This document shows positions 1 through 6,405 of a stretch of DNA of 8,010 nt, piece after piece (the first letter of the stretch is position 1; each line of letters starts with the position of its first letter). This DNA comes from Candidatus Sabulitectum sp. GTDB taxonomy: Bacteria; Fermentibacterota; Fermentibacteria; Fermentibacterales; JCC-6. Location of the stretch: NCBI GenBank assembly GCA_023136985.1, contig JAGLQD010000081.1, positions 1 through 8,010 on the forward strand, written 5' to 3'. Under the pieces are notes generated by a model, which saw only the letters and a program-made list of their open reading frames with translations, did not search any database and was not told the DNA's origin. Position numbers and translations under genes: made by a program.

Positions 1-903
1 GTCAACCATGGAACTCAAGGGGACAAGACCAACCACTTCACTGCCTGTTACCATGAGCCCGAGCTTTTCAGCCTCTTCCTTTGTAACATCAAAACCAATG
101 TGAAGAGGGGTAACTGCAATGTCTGTGAGATTCATTGTAACCTGTGCCGTATTGTACTCTTCGATGAACCACCCGAAGGCTTTGCAGTTCTTCAGGCGAC
201 CTTCCTGATTGATCTTTTTGCCGTTTTCATCTCTTGCGAACTTCCACTGACTGGTTCGCTGTGTTCTTCCTGTGTCACGGATGTTAAGAGCTATTTCTTT
301 GGCCATGGAAGTGTCTGAAGTGTTAAGATTTACATTGTAGGCTATAAGGAAATTTCTGGCTCCTATGGTGCATACACCAGTTCGGGCAGTTGCATCATTC
401 CACTCATTCGGACCGAAATCAGGTTTCCACTCAGGCTTGCCCAGTTTGTTCTGAAGGGCTTCGTACTCTCCCTCGCGGATATTGGGCAGCTTTACCCATT
501 CCGGTTTTGATGCTGCATACTCGTAGAGGTAGACAGGTATTGCCAGCTCTTCTCCAACTTTTTTCCCGAGCTTTCTTGCCAATTCAGCACATTCTTCCAT
601 GGTTATTCCACTGACAGGAACAAATGGGCAGACATCGGTGGCGCCGTGACGGGGGTGAGAGCCGTGCTGTTTTCTCATATCGATCAGTTTGCCGGCACTC
701 TCGATAACATTGAATGCGGCCTGCAGCACTGCTTCAGGCTCCCCTGCTATTGTAATTACAGTTCTGTTGGTTGCAGCCCCCGGGTCTACATCCAGCACAG
801 ATGCTCCACTAACAGAAGACGCTGCTTTTACCACAGCGTCGATAACTTCCTGGTTTCTACCATCTGATATGTTTGGTACACACTCGACGATGCGCTTTGC
901 CAT
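1..903 (-). CDS. ftcD: Glutamate formimidoyltransferase (3' end beyond window)
   Basis: This enzyme transfers the formimino group between N-formimino-L-glutamate and tetrahydrofolate in the cytoplasm, the last folate-linked step of one route of histidine degradation. The visible 301 residues begin MAKRIVECVPNISDGRN, the typical N-terminal signature. They continue with HPRHGATDVCPF (His83 matches the family's catalytic histidine) and GARNFLIAYNVNL around 181-193, which marks the second subdomain. QVTMNLTD (254-261) and GSEVVGLVPL (287-296) are also typical. The ATG at 903 is supported by a CAGGAGT ribosome site six bases upstream. The reading frame is open at the left edge, so a few dozen C-terminal residues of a stand-alone enzyme, or a fused cyclodeaminase domain, lie outside. 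It is divergent from the glycosidase gene. No inactivating change is visible. The family call is secure; whether the cell uses it for histidine breakdown cannot be judged here. Confidence 0.94.
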   Translation of the reverse strand, partial: MAKRIVECVPNISDGRNQEVIDAVVKAASSVSGASVLDVDPGAATNRTVITIAGEPEAVLQAAFNVIESAGKLIDMRKQHGSHPRHGATDVCPFVPVSGITMEECAELARKLGKKVGEELAIPVYLYEYAASKPEWVKLPNIREGEYEALQNKLGKPEWKPDFGPNEWNDATARTGVCTIGARNFLIAYNVNLNTSDTSMAKEIALNIRDTGRTQRTSQWKFARDENGKKINQEGRLKNCKAFGWFIEEYNTAQVTMNLTDIAVTPLHIGFDVTKEEAEKLGLMVTGSEVVGLVPLSSMVD

Positions 904-909
904 TTGAAC

Positions 910-916
910 ACTCCTG
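910..916 (-). promoter_or_regulatory. Ribosome binding site of ftcD
   Basis: Read on the minus strand this is CAGGAGT, six bases before the ATG at 903. It contains the AGGAG core and fixes the start of the formimidoyltransferase at the family's usual N-terminus. Confidence 0.8.
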
Positions 917-977
917 TTTTTTTTGTATTCTTGTACAATGGAAAACCACTTAAGACAGCGCAGGTAACATAACAGTC

Positions 978-983
978 AGGGGG
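978..983 (+). promoter_or_regulatory. Ribosome binding site deciding the GTG start of the GH84 gene
   Basis: AGGGGG lies five bases before GTG at 989. An in-frame TAA at 965-967 and the absence of any start codon between it and 989 leave this GTG as the only start that keeps the N-terminal GIVEGYYG motif. Confidence 0.75.
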
Positions 984-988
984 ACCAA

Positions 989-2128
989 GTGTACCATGGA
1001 ATAGTGGAAGGTTATTACGGGAAACCATTTACCGTGAAGCAGAGGAAAATACTTATTGAAGAACTCTCTTCCCTGGAGAATCCGGCGTATTTTTATGCTC
1101 CGAAAGATGATCCAGGGCACAGGCTTCTGTGGCGGGAACCGTATTCTGAACAGGAGTGGATGCCCCTGGCAGACTGCATGGGCGGGAATACAGCCTTCTT
1201 CTTCTCTTTGAGCCCGTGGAAATTCAAAGATAACGAATGGGGAATTGCAAGAGAAAAGCTTCTAAGAGCTGCTGATTCCGGAGCTGCAGGTCTTTCCATA
1301 CTCTTTGATGATGTTCCTGATAAGTCTGCAGGGAAACTGGCTGAAAGACAGCTGAATTTCGCTGTGCAGGCACTGGAAGGAGTAGATCTTCCAGTAGTAC
1401 TCTGTCCGTCAGTTTACTGTGGAGAATTTCTAGAGAGATTTGCTCAATCAGAAGAATATCTTACAGTCTGGCGGGAGCAGATCCCTGTCCGGTGGAGTTC
1501 TTTCTGGACCGGACCCATGGTTGTTTCCGAAACAATGTCTGACATGAAGCTGGCTGAGGAACTCCTTGGATCAAGGCCTGTGATCTGGGATAATATTCAT
1601 GCAACTGATTACTGTCTTCGCAGGATCTACCTGGCTGGCTTGAGCGGTAGAGTTCAGAAGGAATATTCATGGTTCATAAACCCTTCAGAGATATTTCCTG
1701 CAGCTCTTCACGGGGTCATGGAACTGAAAGCGGCTCTTGGCCACGGTAGAGAATGGCCAGGAATGCTCGGGGAACACAGCCGTGGCTGGGAGCTGCTGCA
1801 GGAGTTTCACTACCTGCCATGGCGAGCAGGAGACACCGGTGGAGAGATACTGGCGCGGCTTTCCAGTGCTGTAAGCGGTAATAATGTTGAGGATGCTCTT
1901 GCCTGGTTGAATCAGGCAGTTCCGGAAATGAATACTTTCATTGAATCTGTTCCGCTCATAGAGGGCGGTTGGGAATTGCTTCCAGTTGCACGGGACCTCT
2001 ACAGATCCCTGTCTGTAATTCGCAGAGCTCTTTTGACAGATGACCCTGCAGCTTCTCTTCATTATTTTATGCACACGAGATTGCCATACGAAAATCCTGC
2101 TGCAGCTCTCGCCGCAGAAAAACGCTGA
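989..2128 (+). CDS. GH84 family beta-N-acetylglucosaminidase (O-GlcNAcase-like), no signal peptide
   Basis: A 379-residue glycoside hydrolase family 84 protein. Family members hydrolyse beta-linked N-acetylglucosamine by substrate-assisted catalysis. The start is GTG. Motifs run in family order: GIVEGYYGKPF (4-14), YAPKDDPGHR with Lys39, SILFDDVPD with the catalytic pair Asp107-Asp108, CPSVYC with Tyr143, FWTGPMVVS (172-180), WDNIHATDY (200-208) and Asn231 in INPS. From memory of human O-GlcNAcase, the substrate-contact residues Lys98, Asp174, Asp175, Tyr219, Trp278, Asn280, Asp285 and Asn313 all appear to have counterparts, so activity is likely. Human HANDY reads HATDY here. Residues 235-379 look helical and are less recognisable. 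There is no hydrophobic N-terminus, so the protein should be cytosolic, unlike many secreted bacterial relatives. Its stop codon abuts the thyX ribosome site, so the two probably form an operon. The natural substrate is unknown. Confidence 0.9.
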   Translation: MYHGIVEGYYGKPFTVKQRKILIEELSSLENPAYFYAPKDDPGHRLLWREPYSEQEWMPLADCMGGNTAFFFSLSPWKFKDNEWGIAREKLLRAADSGAAGLSILFDDVPDKSAGKLAERQLNFAVQALEGVDLPVVLCPSVYCGEFLERFAQSEEYLTVWREQIPVRWSSFWTGPMVVSETMSDMKLAEELLGSRPVIWDNIHATDYCLRRIYLAGLSGRVQKEYSWFINPSEIFPAALHGVMELKAALGHGREWPGMLGEHSRGWELLQEFHYLPWRAGDTGGEILARLSSAVSGNNVEDALAWLNQAVPEMNTFIESVPLIEGGWELLPVARDLYRSLSVIRRALLTDDPAASLHYFMHTRLPYENPAAALAAEKR

Positions 2129-2132
2129 GGAG
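2128..2132 (+). promoter_or_regulatory. Ribosome binding site deciding the GTG start of thyX
   Basis: AGGAG begins on the last base of the upstream TGA stop and lies six bases before GTG at 2139. This start gives the N-terminus VKVILAGYNTD, typical of ThyX. An in-frame ATG at 2040 would add 33 residues encoded inside the glycosidase gene in another frame and lacks family support. Confidence 0.8.
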
Positions 2133-2138
2133 ATTGAA

Positions 2139-3389
2139 GTGAAGGTTATCCTTGCCGGGTACAACACCGATACAGAGAACGGGTCCGTTACTCCTGAAAC
2201 AATTTCTGCTGCCTATGCCAGGATCAGTCGCGATCCAGCGCCGATAAATGAGCTGAGAAGATTGTCGTCAACTGAAGTTGAGCAGGCGAGAAGATCCAAC
2301 AGAACAATTGTCTACAAGTACGGACACGGGTCTATTGCCGAGCACGCAGTGTTTAACTTTGATATTCTTGGGATTTCAAGACTGGCGGCAGAGGCTCTTC
2401 AGTCATTCAGACTTACAAGTTTTACAGAGAAGTCACAGCGATACATCCGGATCGGTGAAGACTGGATACTTCCTGAAAAAATGAATCAGTATTCTTCCGT
2501 GGTGACGGATCTGTTCAAATGCTACGAGGAGCTTCTGGCAGTTCTGCTGGAATCAGGTCTTTCAAAGACAGAAGCCAGAGAGGATGCCAGGTACATTCTT
2601 CCGCTGGCAACAACTACGCAGATGGGTATGACTGTGAATGCCAGGGAGTTGGAACACATGATCCGGCGGATGAAGGCTCATCCGCTTCTTGAGGTCAGAG
2701 ATCTTGCAATGGCTCTTTACGACGCAGTTCTGCCTGTTGCTCCTTCTCTTATGCTTTTTACAGAGCCAACAGAGGTGGACAGAATTGCACATATCCAACC
2801 TCCTTCTGTTTCCTCCAGGGGTGAGGTAGAGCTTTTGAGCTGCGATTCCGATGAAAGGGTTGCAGAGTGGCTCACAGTCATTTTTGGGGAACCGTCTTTT
2901 GAAAGAGTTTATGAGAATCTTGGAATCCATGATGCACTGCCAAGATTCTGGGAACTTTTCCGGGCTGATTTCAGACTAACTCTTTCCGCAACCGCTTATG
3001 CACAACTTAAAAGACACAGAATGAGCACTCAGCTTGTTTCAGCATACGATTCTGCTCTTGGGGTTACGATTCCGCCAAGTATTGATAATGCCGGACTTGC
3101 TGACTTGTTCAAAAAAGAGGCTTCAAAGGCTGCAGACGCCGCCATTGGGCTTGGCCGGATGGCAGGCTATCTGCTTACCAATGCCCATCGTCGTCAGGTC
3201 AGATTATGTATCAACGGCAGGGAGTTCAACCATTTCATAAGACTTCGGGACGATGCTCATGCACAATGGGATATCAGAAGAACAGCGGTACAAATGATCT
3301 CCAGAGTTAGGAACAAAGCCCCCTTGACAGTGAAGATGACCTGTGGAAAATCCCGCTGGAAAGAGGTTACCGGAAAACCTGCTCAATAA
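2139..3389 (+). CDS. thyX: Tandem-domain flavin-dependent thymidylate synthase (ThyX)
   Basis: ThyX makes dTMP from dUMP with methylene-tetrahydrofolate, FAD and NAD(P)H in the cytoplasm. This 416-residue protein is about twice the usual length of roughly 210-250 and contains two ThyX-like halves. Half one (about 1-205) has YGHGSIAEHAVFNFDI (61-76), SFRLTSFTEKSQRY (89-102) and NARELEH (167-173). Half two (about 258-400) has QLKRHRMSTQLVSA (289-302), NGREFNHFIRLR (359-370) and AHAQWDIR (373-380). The signature RHR-x7-S is split: half one reads SFR-x7-S and keeps Glu97, Ser99, Arg101 and Tyr102. Half two keeps Gln289 and Arg292-His293-Arg294 but lacks the Ser/Arg/Tyr end. Because ThyX sites form between subunits, the halves could complement each other; this is inference. 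The gene lies 10 bases after the GH84 gene, and its 3' end overlaps the convergent gene. The family is secure, activity probable. Confidence 0.88.
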   Translation: MKVILAGYNTDTENGSVTPETISAAYARISRDPAPINELRRLSSTEVEQARRSNRTIVYKYGHGSIAEHAVFNFDILGISRLAAEALQSFRLTSFTEKSQRYIRIGEDWILPEKMNQYSSVVTDLFKCYEELLAVLLESGLSKTEAREDARYILPLATTTQMGMTVNARELEHMIRRMKAHPLLEVRDLAMALYDAVLPVAPSLMLFTEPTEVDRIAHIQPPSVSSRGEVELLSCDSDERVAEWLTVIFGEPSFERVYENLGIHDALPRFWELFRADFRLTLSATAYAQLKRHRMSTQLVSAYDSALGVTIPPSIDNAGLADLFKKEASKAADAAIGLGRMAGYLLTNAHRRQVRLCINGREFNHFIRLRDDAHAQWDIRRTAVQMISRVRNKAPLTVKMTCGKSRWKEVTGKPAQ

Positions 3390-6201
3390 ATCTGGGTCTG
3401 CCCAGTTTGCTGCCCTGGTATGTTGGTGTAATCCTGAGTAGAACTGTACCCCTTGTGCCCATTATGTCTGCACCGTAATGCCAGGTAAATGTATTGCTGT
3501 AGGAATGAGGATTCAGACCAAGAGCGTTTCCAGACACGGTGGCCTGCCGCCAGGTTTCACCATTGTTCAGGCTGTAGTCTATTGACAGATCGATGGTTCT
3601 GCCGTCTCGATCTCCCAGTTCGAATGCAATATCAGCAAGCCCTCTCTGCATGTCCATATCTGCTGTAGTGGCTCTGATGATCTCAGGGATATTGGTATTT
3701 TCCAGAGTTATCGGGCCGACTGTTTCCGACCTTACAGAATCACCGTCAATTGCAACCAGCCTTATGTCTACATCAAGCCTTGAAACCTCCGGCAGATCAA
3801 CCGAACTGTTCCAGCTGAGCATTGTGTTGTACCGTGTTGGACCAAAAGGTCCTTTGCTGACAAGCCCTTCTGCCATATGCCAGATGTCTTCACCACCGCA
3901 AAGTCTATACTCAATATTAAGTGTGATATCATCACCTTCAACATCGGTAAGGGAGAAATTTACAGGAACAAGACCGCGAAAAACATCGTACACAGATGGA
4001 GAGGTTATTCTTGCAGTTGGCTGGGAGTTGTTGTCAAGGTGGAACGGAGCTGAAGGAACGGCGATTCCTCTGTTCTGATCCGAGGGAAGAGCCTGAAATC
4101 TTACCTGGTTTACATCGAAACCCGGGAGGTCTTTATCAGATTCCCATAAGACCTCGAAATCGTACCGTCCAATGCCTGCTTCCGCTGCTTCAATCACAGT
4201 GGCAGGATACCAGCTTGTACCACCATCTATGCTGTAGAGGTAGGCAACATCCAGCATGCTCTGATCCGGATCGCTGAGTCTGACCCCAAGTGTTACTCTT
4301 CCTCTTACTTCAGTTGTGGGAGCAATGATCTGCGCACTGGGAAGTCGATCGGTGTCAATGTGAAGCCCATCAATAAAGTACCACGGACCAGGGTCTGCAT
4401 CTGCCGCTCGTATTCTGAGTTTAATATCATCTGCATCAATGTGTCCAAGGTCATTTACGGCGTTCCAGGTTACCGGCTCACCGTAAAACCAGGGCTCAAT
4501 TTCTATGCTGCTGCCACTAAGGTGCATTGTTTGCCAGTTGTCTCCGCCATCGGTAGAAAACTGTGCCTGGAGTTGAATAATGTCTCCTTCTCGGTCTTCC
4601 ACCGCATAGCCCAGCCTGAACCTGGAGTCATCAATTTTTACAGGAGACTCCATTAGAACAACTGGAGGTCTGTTGTTGTCAATGTGAAGAAGGCCTGATA
4701 TGCCACTTTCTCCCGGCCCGTAGTTAGAGTATGGAGTTATTCGCAACAGACATCTTCTCTGATCTTCACTTGGAAGATCCTCATCTGAATTCCAGGTGAT
4801 GGAGCCGGGGTTCTCAGTGTAATTCCGGGTCTCCGTCCAGCTGTAACCGGCGTCAGTTGAATAACTGACAGAAATCCCAGTCCACTCCGTGCAACTGACA
4901 GTGTAGGAGATTGATACAGGTCCACTGAACTCTCCTGAAATCTGTTCCACTTCCACAACCGGCAGGAAGTCGGAACCGTAGCATCCGGAGTTGTGCTGAT
5001 CGCCAAGTGGCAATGGCCATGTGCATGTTGTTGGAAAATGTCCTGTAATCGGATATGCAGAGACAACGCCTCCTGCACCTGTCACAATGAGTTCCGCTGT
5101 GCCGTCTCCATTCATGTCTCCAATAACAGGGGAGAAAGTAATTCCCCCGGGATTCATTAACGGGTATCCATTTACTCTTCTGCCTGAAGCGTCCCACGCA
5201 TAAATTCTACCATTGTGAGTGGTGGCAATCACAGAGGGACCAGCTTCAGTGTAGGAAATAATGGGCTGATTGGGTCTGGAATCGGTGTGGTTGGGCCAGC
5301 GCCATCTACCGGCCAGGGATCCGTCTCCATTGAGAAGGTATACAGTACTGTCTATGCAGGCCACTGCAATTTGAGGAAGCTGCAGTTCTTTGTCGAGAAT
5401 ACCTATGGCGATAGCACCGGTTACCGGTCGTGCATCCATGTAAAACGGCCAGCCTTCCTGTTCTTCTCCCAGTAGGTTGTAAAGATGAACTTTACCATCC
5501 TGGCTTGCGAAGATCACATCAGCCTGGCCATCGCCGTTCACATCACCCGACACCGGTGTGGTGCCTGTGGGGTATTCTGTAAGCTTTGGCCATCCGGGCA
5601 GGCTCAGGCCGTCCATGCCGAGAACAGTAATTCTGCTGTTGTTCGTTGCGCAAACAAGACCGTCGTTAAAACCTCCTCCAAGAGTTATCATGGTTGGCTG
5701 ATATTGAAGCTGCGAGTTCAGATCCACAGGAAAGCCCTGAATGTTCTCTCCCCGCAGATTTAACAGATGAACCAGGCCATCGCTGGTGCCGAATGAGATC
5801 TCAAAATCTCCATCGTCATCAAGATCCACAGCGGTTATGCTGGTGATCACATTGCTGCTGTTGTTCACCGGCCACCCGAATGCTTCATTCCCACTGAAAT
5901 CAACAAGGTGTATAGAACCGTCATTGTCTGCATATGCAATAAGAGTTTCGCCGGTTGAGCCAGGTACTGCAGCAGGCCGTAGCACGACACCCACTCCAGC
6001 CGACAGGGGGAAACAGGGCAATTGACTTCCGCCTGAGCTCCAGGCACCAAGCCCTGCAGTTCCCAGCGGAATAAACAGAACCTGTTCAGAGTTGCTCCTG
6101 GTAATAAGCTGAGAATCCCCCCTGGGGGTTGCATCAAGATGAAGTTCCCACATAGGCAGAATGCTGGAAACAGTCAACAATATTAATGCAATGGAACTCA
6201 A
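3367..6201 (-). CDS. Secreted propeller (FG-GAP/VCBS-like) plus five Ig-like repeat protein
   Basis: A 944-residue protein of unknown function, predicted to be exported. I place the start at TTG (6201), seven bases after the ribosome site GGGAGG. The next ATG upstream (6276) falls inside the probable -35 box. Residues 1-24 are hydrophobic like a signal peptide but lack a basic N-terminal residue. Residues about 55-405 form a probable seven-bladed propeller: a G-x-(W/F/Y)-P type turn recurs roughly every 47 residues, and Asp-rich loops appear at 126-135 (DLDDDGDFEI), 219-231 (GDVNGDGQADVIF) and 362-374. A DQHNSGCYG motif closes the propeller (401-409). Five Ig-like repeats of about 100-110 residues follow to the C-terminus. 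No enzyme motif, lipobox, sortase signal or recognisable type IX sorting domain is seen. A binding or adhesion role is plausible. The stop overlaps the end of thyX. It is transcribed divergently from the barrel gene. Confidence 0.85.
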   Translation of the reverse strand: MSSIALILLTVSSILPMWELHLDATPRGDSQLITRSNSEQVLFIPLGTAGLGAWSSGGSQLPCFPLSAGVGVVLRPAAVPGSTGETLIAYADNDGSIHLVDFSGNEAFGWPVNNSSNVITSITAVDLDDDGDFEISFGTSDGLVHLLNLRGENIQGFPVDLNSQLQYQPTMITLGGGFNDGLVCATNNSRITVLGMDGLSLPGWPKLTEYPTGTTPVSGDVNGDGQADVIFASQDGKVHLYNLLGEEQEGWPFYMDARPVTGAIAIGILDKELQLPQIAVACIDSTVYLLNGDGSLAGRWRWPNHTDSRPNQPIISYTEAGPSVIATTHNGRIYAWDASGRRVNGYPLMNPGGITFSPVIGDMNGDGTAELIVTGAGGVVSAYPITGHFPTTCTWPLPLGDQHNSGCYGSDFLPVVEVEQISGEFSGPVSISYTVSCTEWTGISVSYSTDAGYSWTETRNYTENPGSITWNSDEDLPSEDQRRCLLRITPYSNYGPGESGISGLLHIDNNRPPVVLMESPVKIDDSRFRLGYAVEDREGDIIQLQAQFSTDGGDNWQTMHLSGSSIEIEPWFYGEPVTWNAVNDLGHIDADDIKLRIRAADADPGPWYFIDGLHIDTDRLPSAQIIAPTTEVRGRVTLGVRLSDPDQSMLDVAYLYSIDGGTSWYPATVIEAAEAGIGRYDFEVLWESDKDLPGFDVNQVRFQALPSDQNRGIAVPSAPFHLDNNSQPTARITSPSVYDVFRGLVPVNFSLTDVEGDDITLNIEYRLCGGEDIWHMAEGLVSKGPFGPTRYNTMLSWNSSVDLPEVSRLDVDIRLVAIDGDSVRSETVGPITLENTNIPEIIRATTADMDMQRGLADIAFELGDRDGRTIDLSIDYSLNNGETWRQATVSGNALGLNPHSYSNTFTWHYGADIMGTRGTVLLRITPTYQGSKLGRPRFIEQVFR
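3370..4965 (-). repeat. Five tandem Ig-like repeats with Asp-box-like motifs
   Basis: Protein-level repeats of about 100-110 residues cover residues 413-944. Each holds a motif near S-x-D-x-G-x-x-W: STDAGYSW (448-455), STDGGDNW (549-556), SIDGGTSW (657-664), a degenerate RLCGGEDIW (766-774) and SLNNGETW (877-884). Most also have a W-N/E/H segment with DLP or similar some 20-40 residues later (ITWNSDEDLP, VLWESDKDLP, LSWNSSVDLP), then a strand such as LRI. The first four end in an I/L-x-N/T boundary before the next Pro-rich start. The repeats are diverged, not recent copies. A true Asp-box usually sits in sialidase-like propellers, so the resemblance is at motif level only. Confidence 0.8.
4987..6039 (-). 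repeat. Seven propeller blades (FG-GAP/VCBS-like)
   Basis: The blades lie at residues about 55-405 of the secreted protein. The turn preceding each blade boundary ends in CFP, GWP, GFP, GWP, GWP, RWP and GYP, spaced 44-51 residues apart. Each is preceded by a strand such as HLVDFSG, HLLNLRG, TVLGMDG, HLYNLLG, YLLNGDG or YAWDASG. Three blades contain Asp/Asn-Gly-Asp loops suited to calcium binding. Seven turns suggest a closed seven-bladed propeller. Confidence 0.75.
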
Positions 6202-6208
6202 TGGATAG

Positions 6209-6216
6209 CCTCCCTG
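6209..6216 (-). promoter_or_regulatory. Ribosome binding site deciding the TTG start of the propeller gene
   Basis: On the minus strand this reads CAGGGAGG, a near-perfect anti-16S match seven bases before TTG at 6201. It places the hydrophobic segment SSIALILLTVSSIL directly at the N-terminus, as a signal peptide requires. Confidence 0.75.
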
Positions 6217-6247
6217 TTGATAATGCGTATTGACCTTCAGTATATCG

Positions 6248-6276
6248 AAAATACCCGTATATCCCCAAGAGGTCAA
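6248..6276 (-). promoter_or_regulatory. Probable sigma70-type promoter of the propeller gene
   Basis: Read on the minus strand: TTGACC (6276-6271), a 17-base spacer and TATTTT (6253-6248). Transcription would start near 6241, giving a leader of about 40 bases before the TTG start. This position excludes translation from the ATG at 6276. Confidence 0.5.
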
Positions 6277-6294
6277 CCATTGTTATGTTTGAGA

Positions 6295-6311
6295 GTGCTC
6301 CCGCAGAGCAC
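6295..6311. promoter_or_regulatory. Perfect inverted repeat between the divergent promoters
   Basis: GTGCTC-CCGCA-GAGCAC: two perfect 6-base arms around a 5-base centre. It lies 18 bases upstream of the minus-strand -35 box and 7 bases upstream of the plus-strand -35 box. That is a suitable place for a shared regulator, though nothing shows what binds. An overlapping CCCG/CGGG pairing (6300-6314) is also possible. Confidence 0.4.
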
Positions 6312-6318
6312 GGGAAGC

Positions 6319-6347
6319 TTGACTGAGCCTTGTTTGTTTGTGATATT
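6319..6347 (+). promoter_or_regulatory. Probable sigma70-type promoter of the barrel/TPR genes
   Basis: TTGACT (6319-6324), a 17-base spacer and GATATT (6342-6347), with an extended -10 TG at 6339-6340. The predicted start near 6354 leaves a leader of about 52 bases before ATG 6406. Confidence 0.55.
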
Positions 6348-6394
6348 AAGTACGATTAGAAGGATATTAGTGTGGGTTATGTTCCGGCAACTAT

Positions 6395-6399
6395 GGAGG
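6395..6399 (+). promoter_or_regulatory. Ribosome binding site deciding the ATG 6406 start
   Basis: GGAGG lies six bases before ATG 6406. This start puts a typical signal peptide at the N-terminus. The longer in-frame reading from 6217 would add 63 residues with no family-like features and would begin upstream of the likely promoter. Confidence 0.8.
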
Positions 6400-6405
6400 A
6401 GTTCT

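Larger units (their letters stand above)
904..988. promoter_or_regulatory. Divergent intergenic region between ftcD and the GH84 gene
   Basis: These 85 bases must carry start signals for both divergent genes unless transcription enters from elsewhere. On the plus strand TACAAT at 934-939 is a good -10 candidate (five of six), but no convincing -35 sits 16-18 bases upstream. It overlaps the 8-base palindrome TTGTACAA (931-938). A run of eight T (917-924) reads as an A-tract just upstream of the ftcD ribosome site. No clear promoter pair was found for the minus strand. The assignment rests mainly on gene arrangement. Confidence 0.35.

Noticed and set aside
931..938. Palindrome TTGTACAA as an operator
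   Set aside because: Only 8 bases long and overlapping a possible -10 element; too short to claim as a regulator site.
2040..2138. Longer thyX start at ATG 2040
   Set aside because: The added residues overlap the GH84 coding region out of frame; GTG 2139 has AGGAG and yields the normal ThyX N-terminus.
1685..2167. 160-residue minus-strand open frame across the end of the GH84 gene
   Set aside because: It is the complement of well-conserved GH84/thyX coding sequence, with a Cys/Arg/Ser-rich, family-less product.
3593..4078. 161-residue plus-strand open frame inside the propeller gene
   Set aside because: It is antisense to recognisable Ig-like repeats; the Ser/Pro-rich product shows no domain and there is no ribosome site support.
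3370..4965. Sialidase/BNR enzyme on the basis of Asp-box-like motifs
   Set aside because: The motifs are spaced about 100-110 residues apart within Ig-like repeats and no sialidase catalytic residues are recognisable.
6217..6405. Longer start of the barrel gene at ATG 6217
   Set aside because: It would translate through the probable promoter and inverted repeat; ATG 6406 has GGAGG and a signal peptide.
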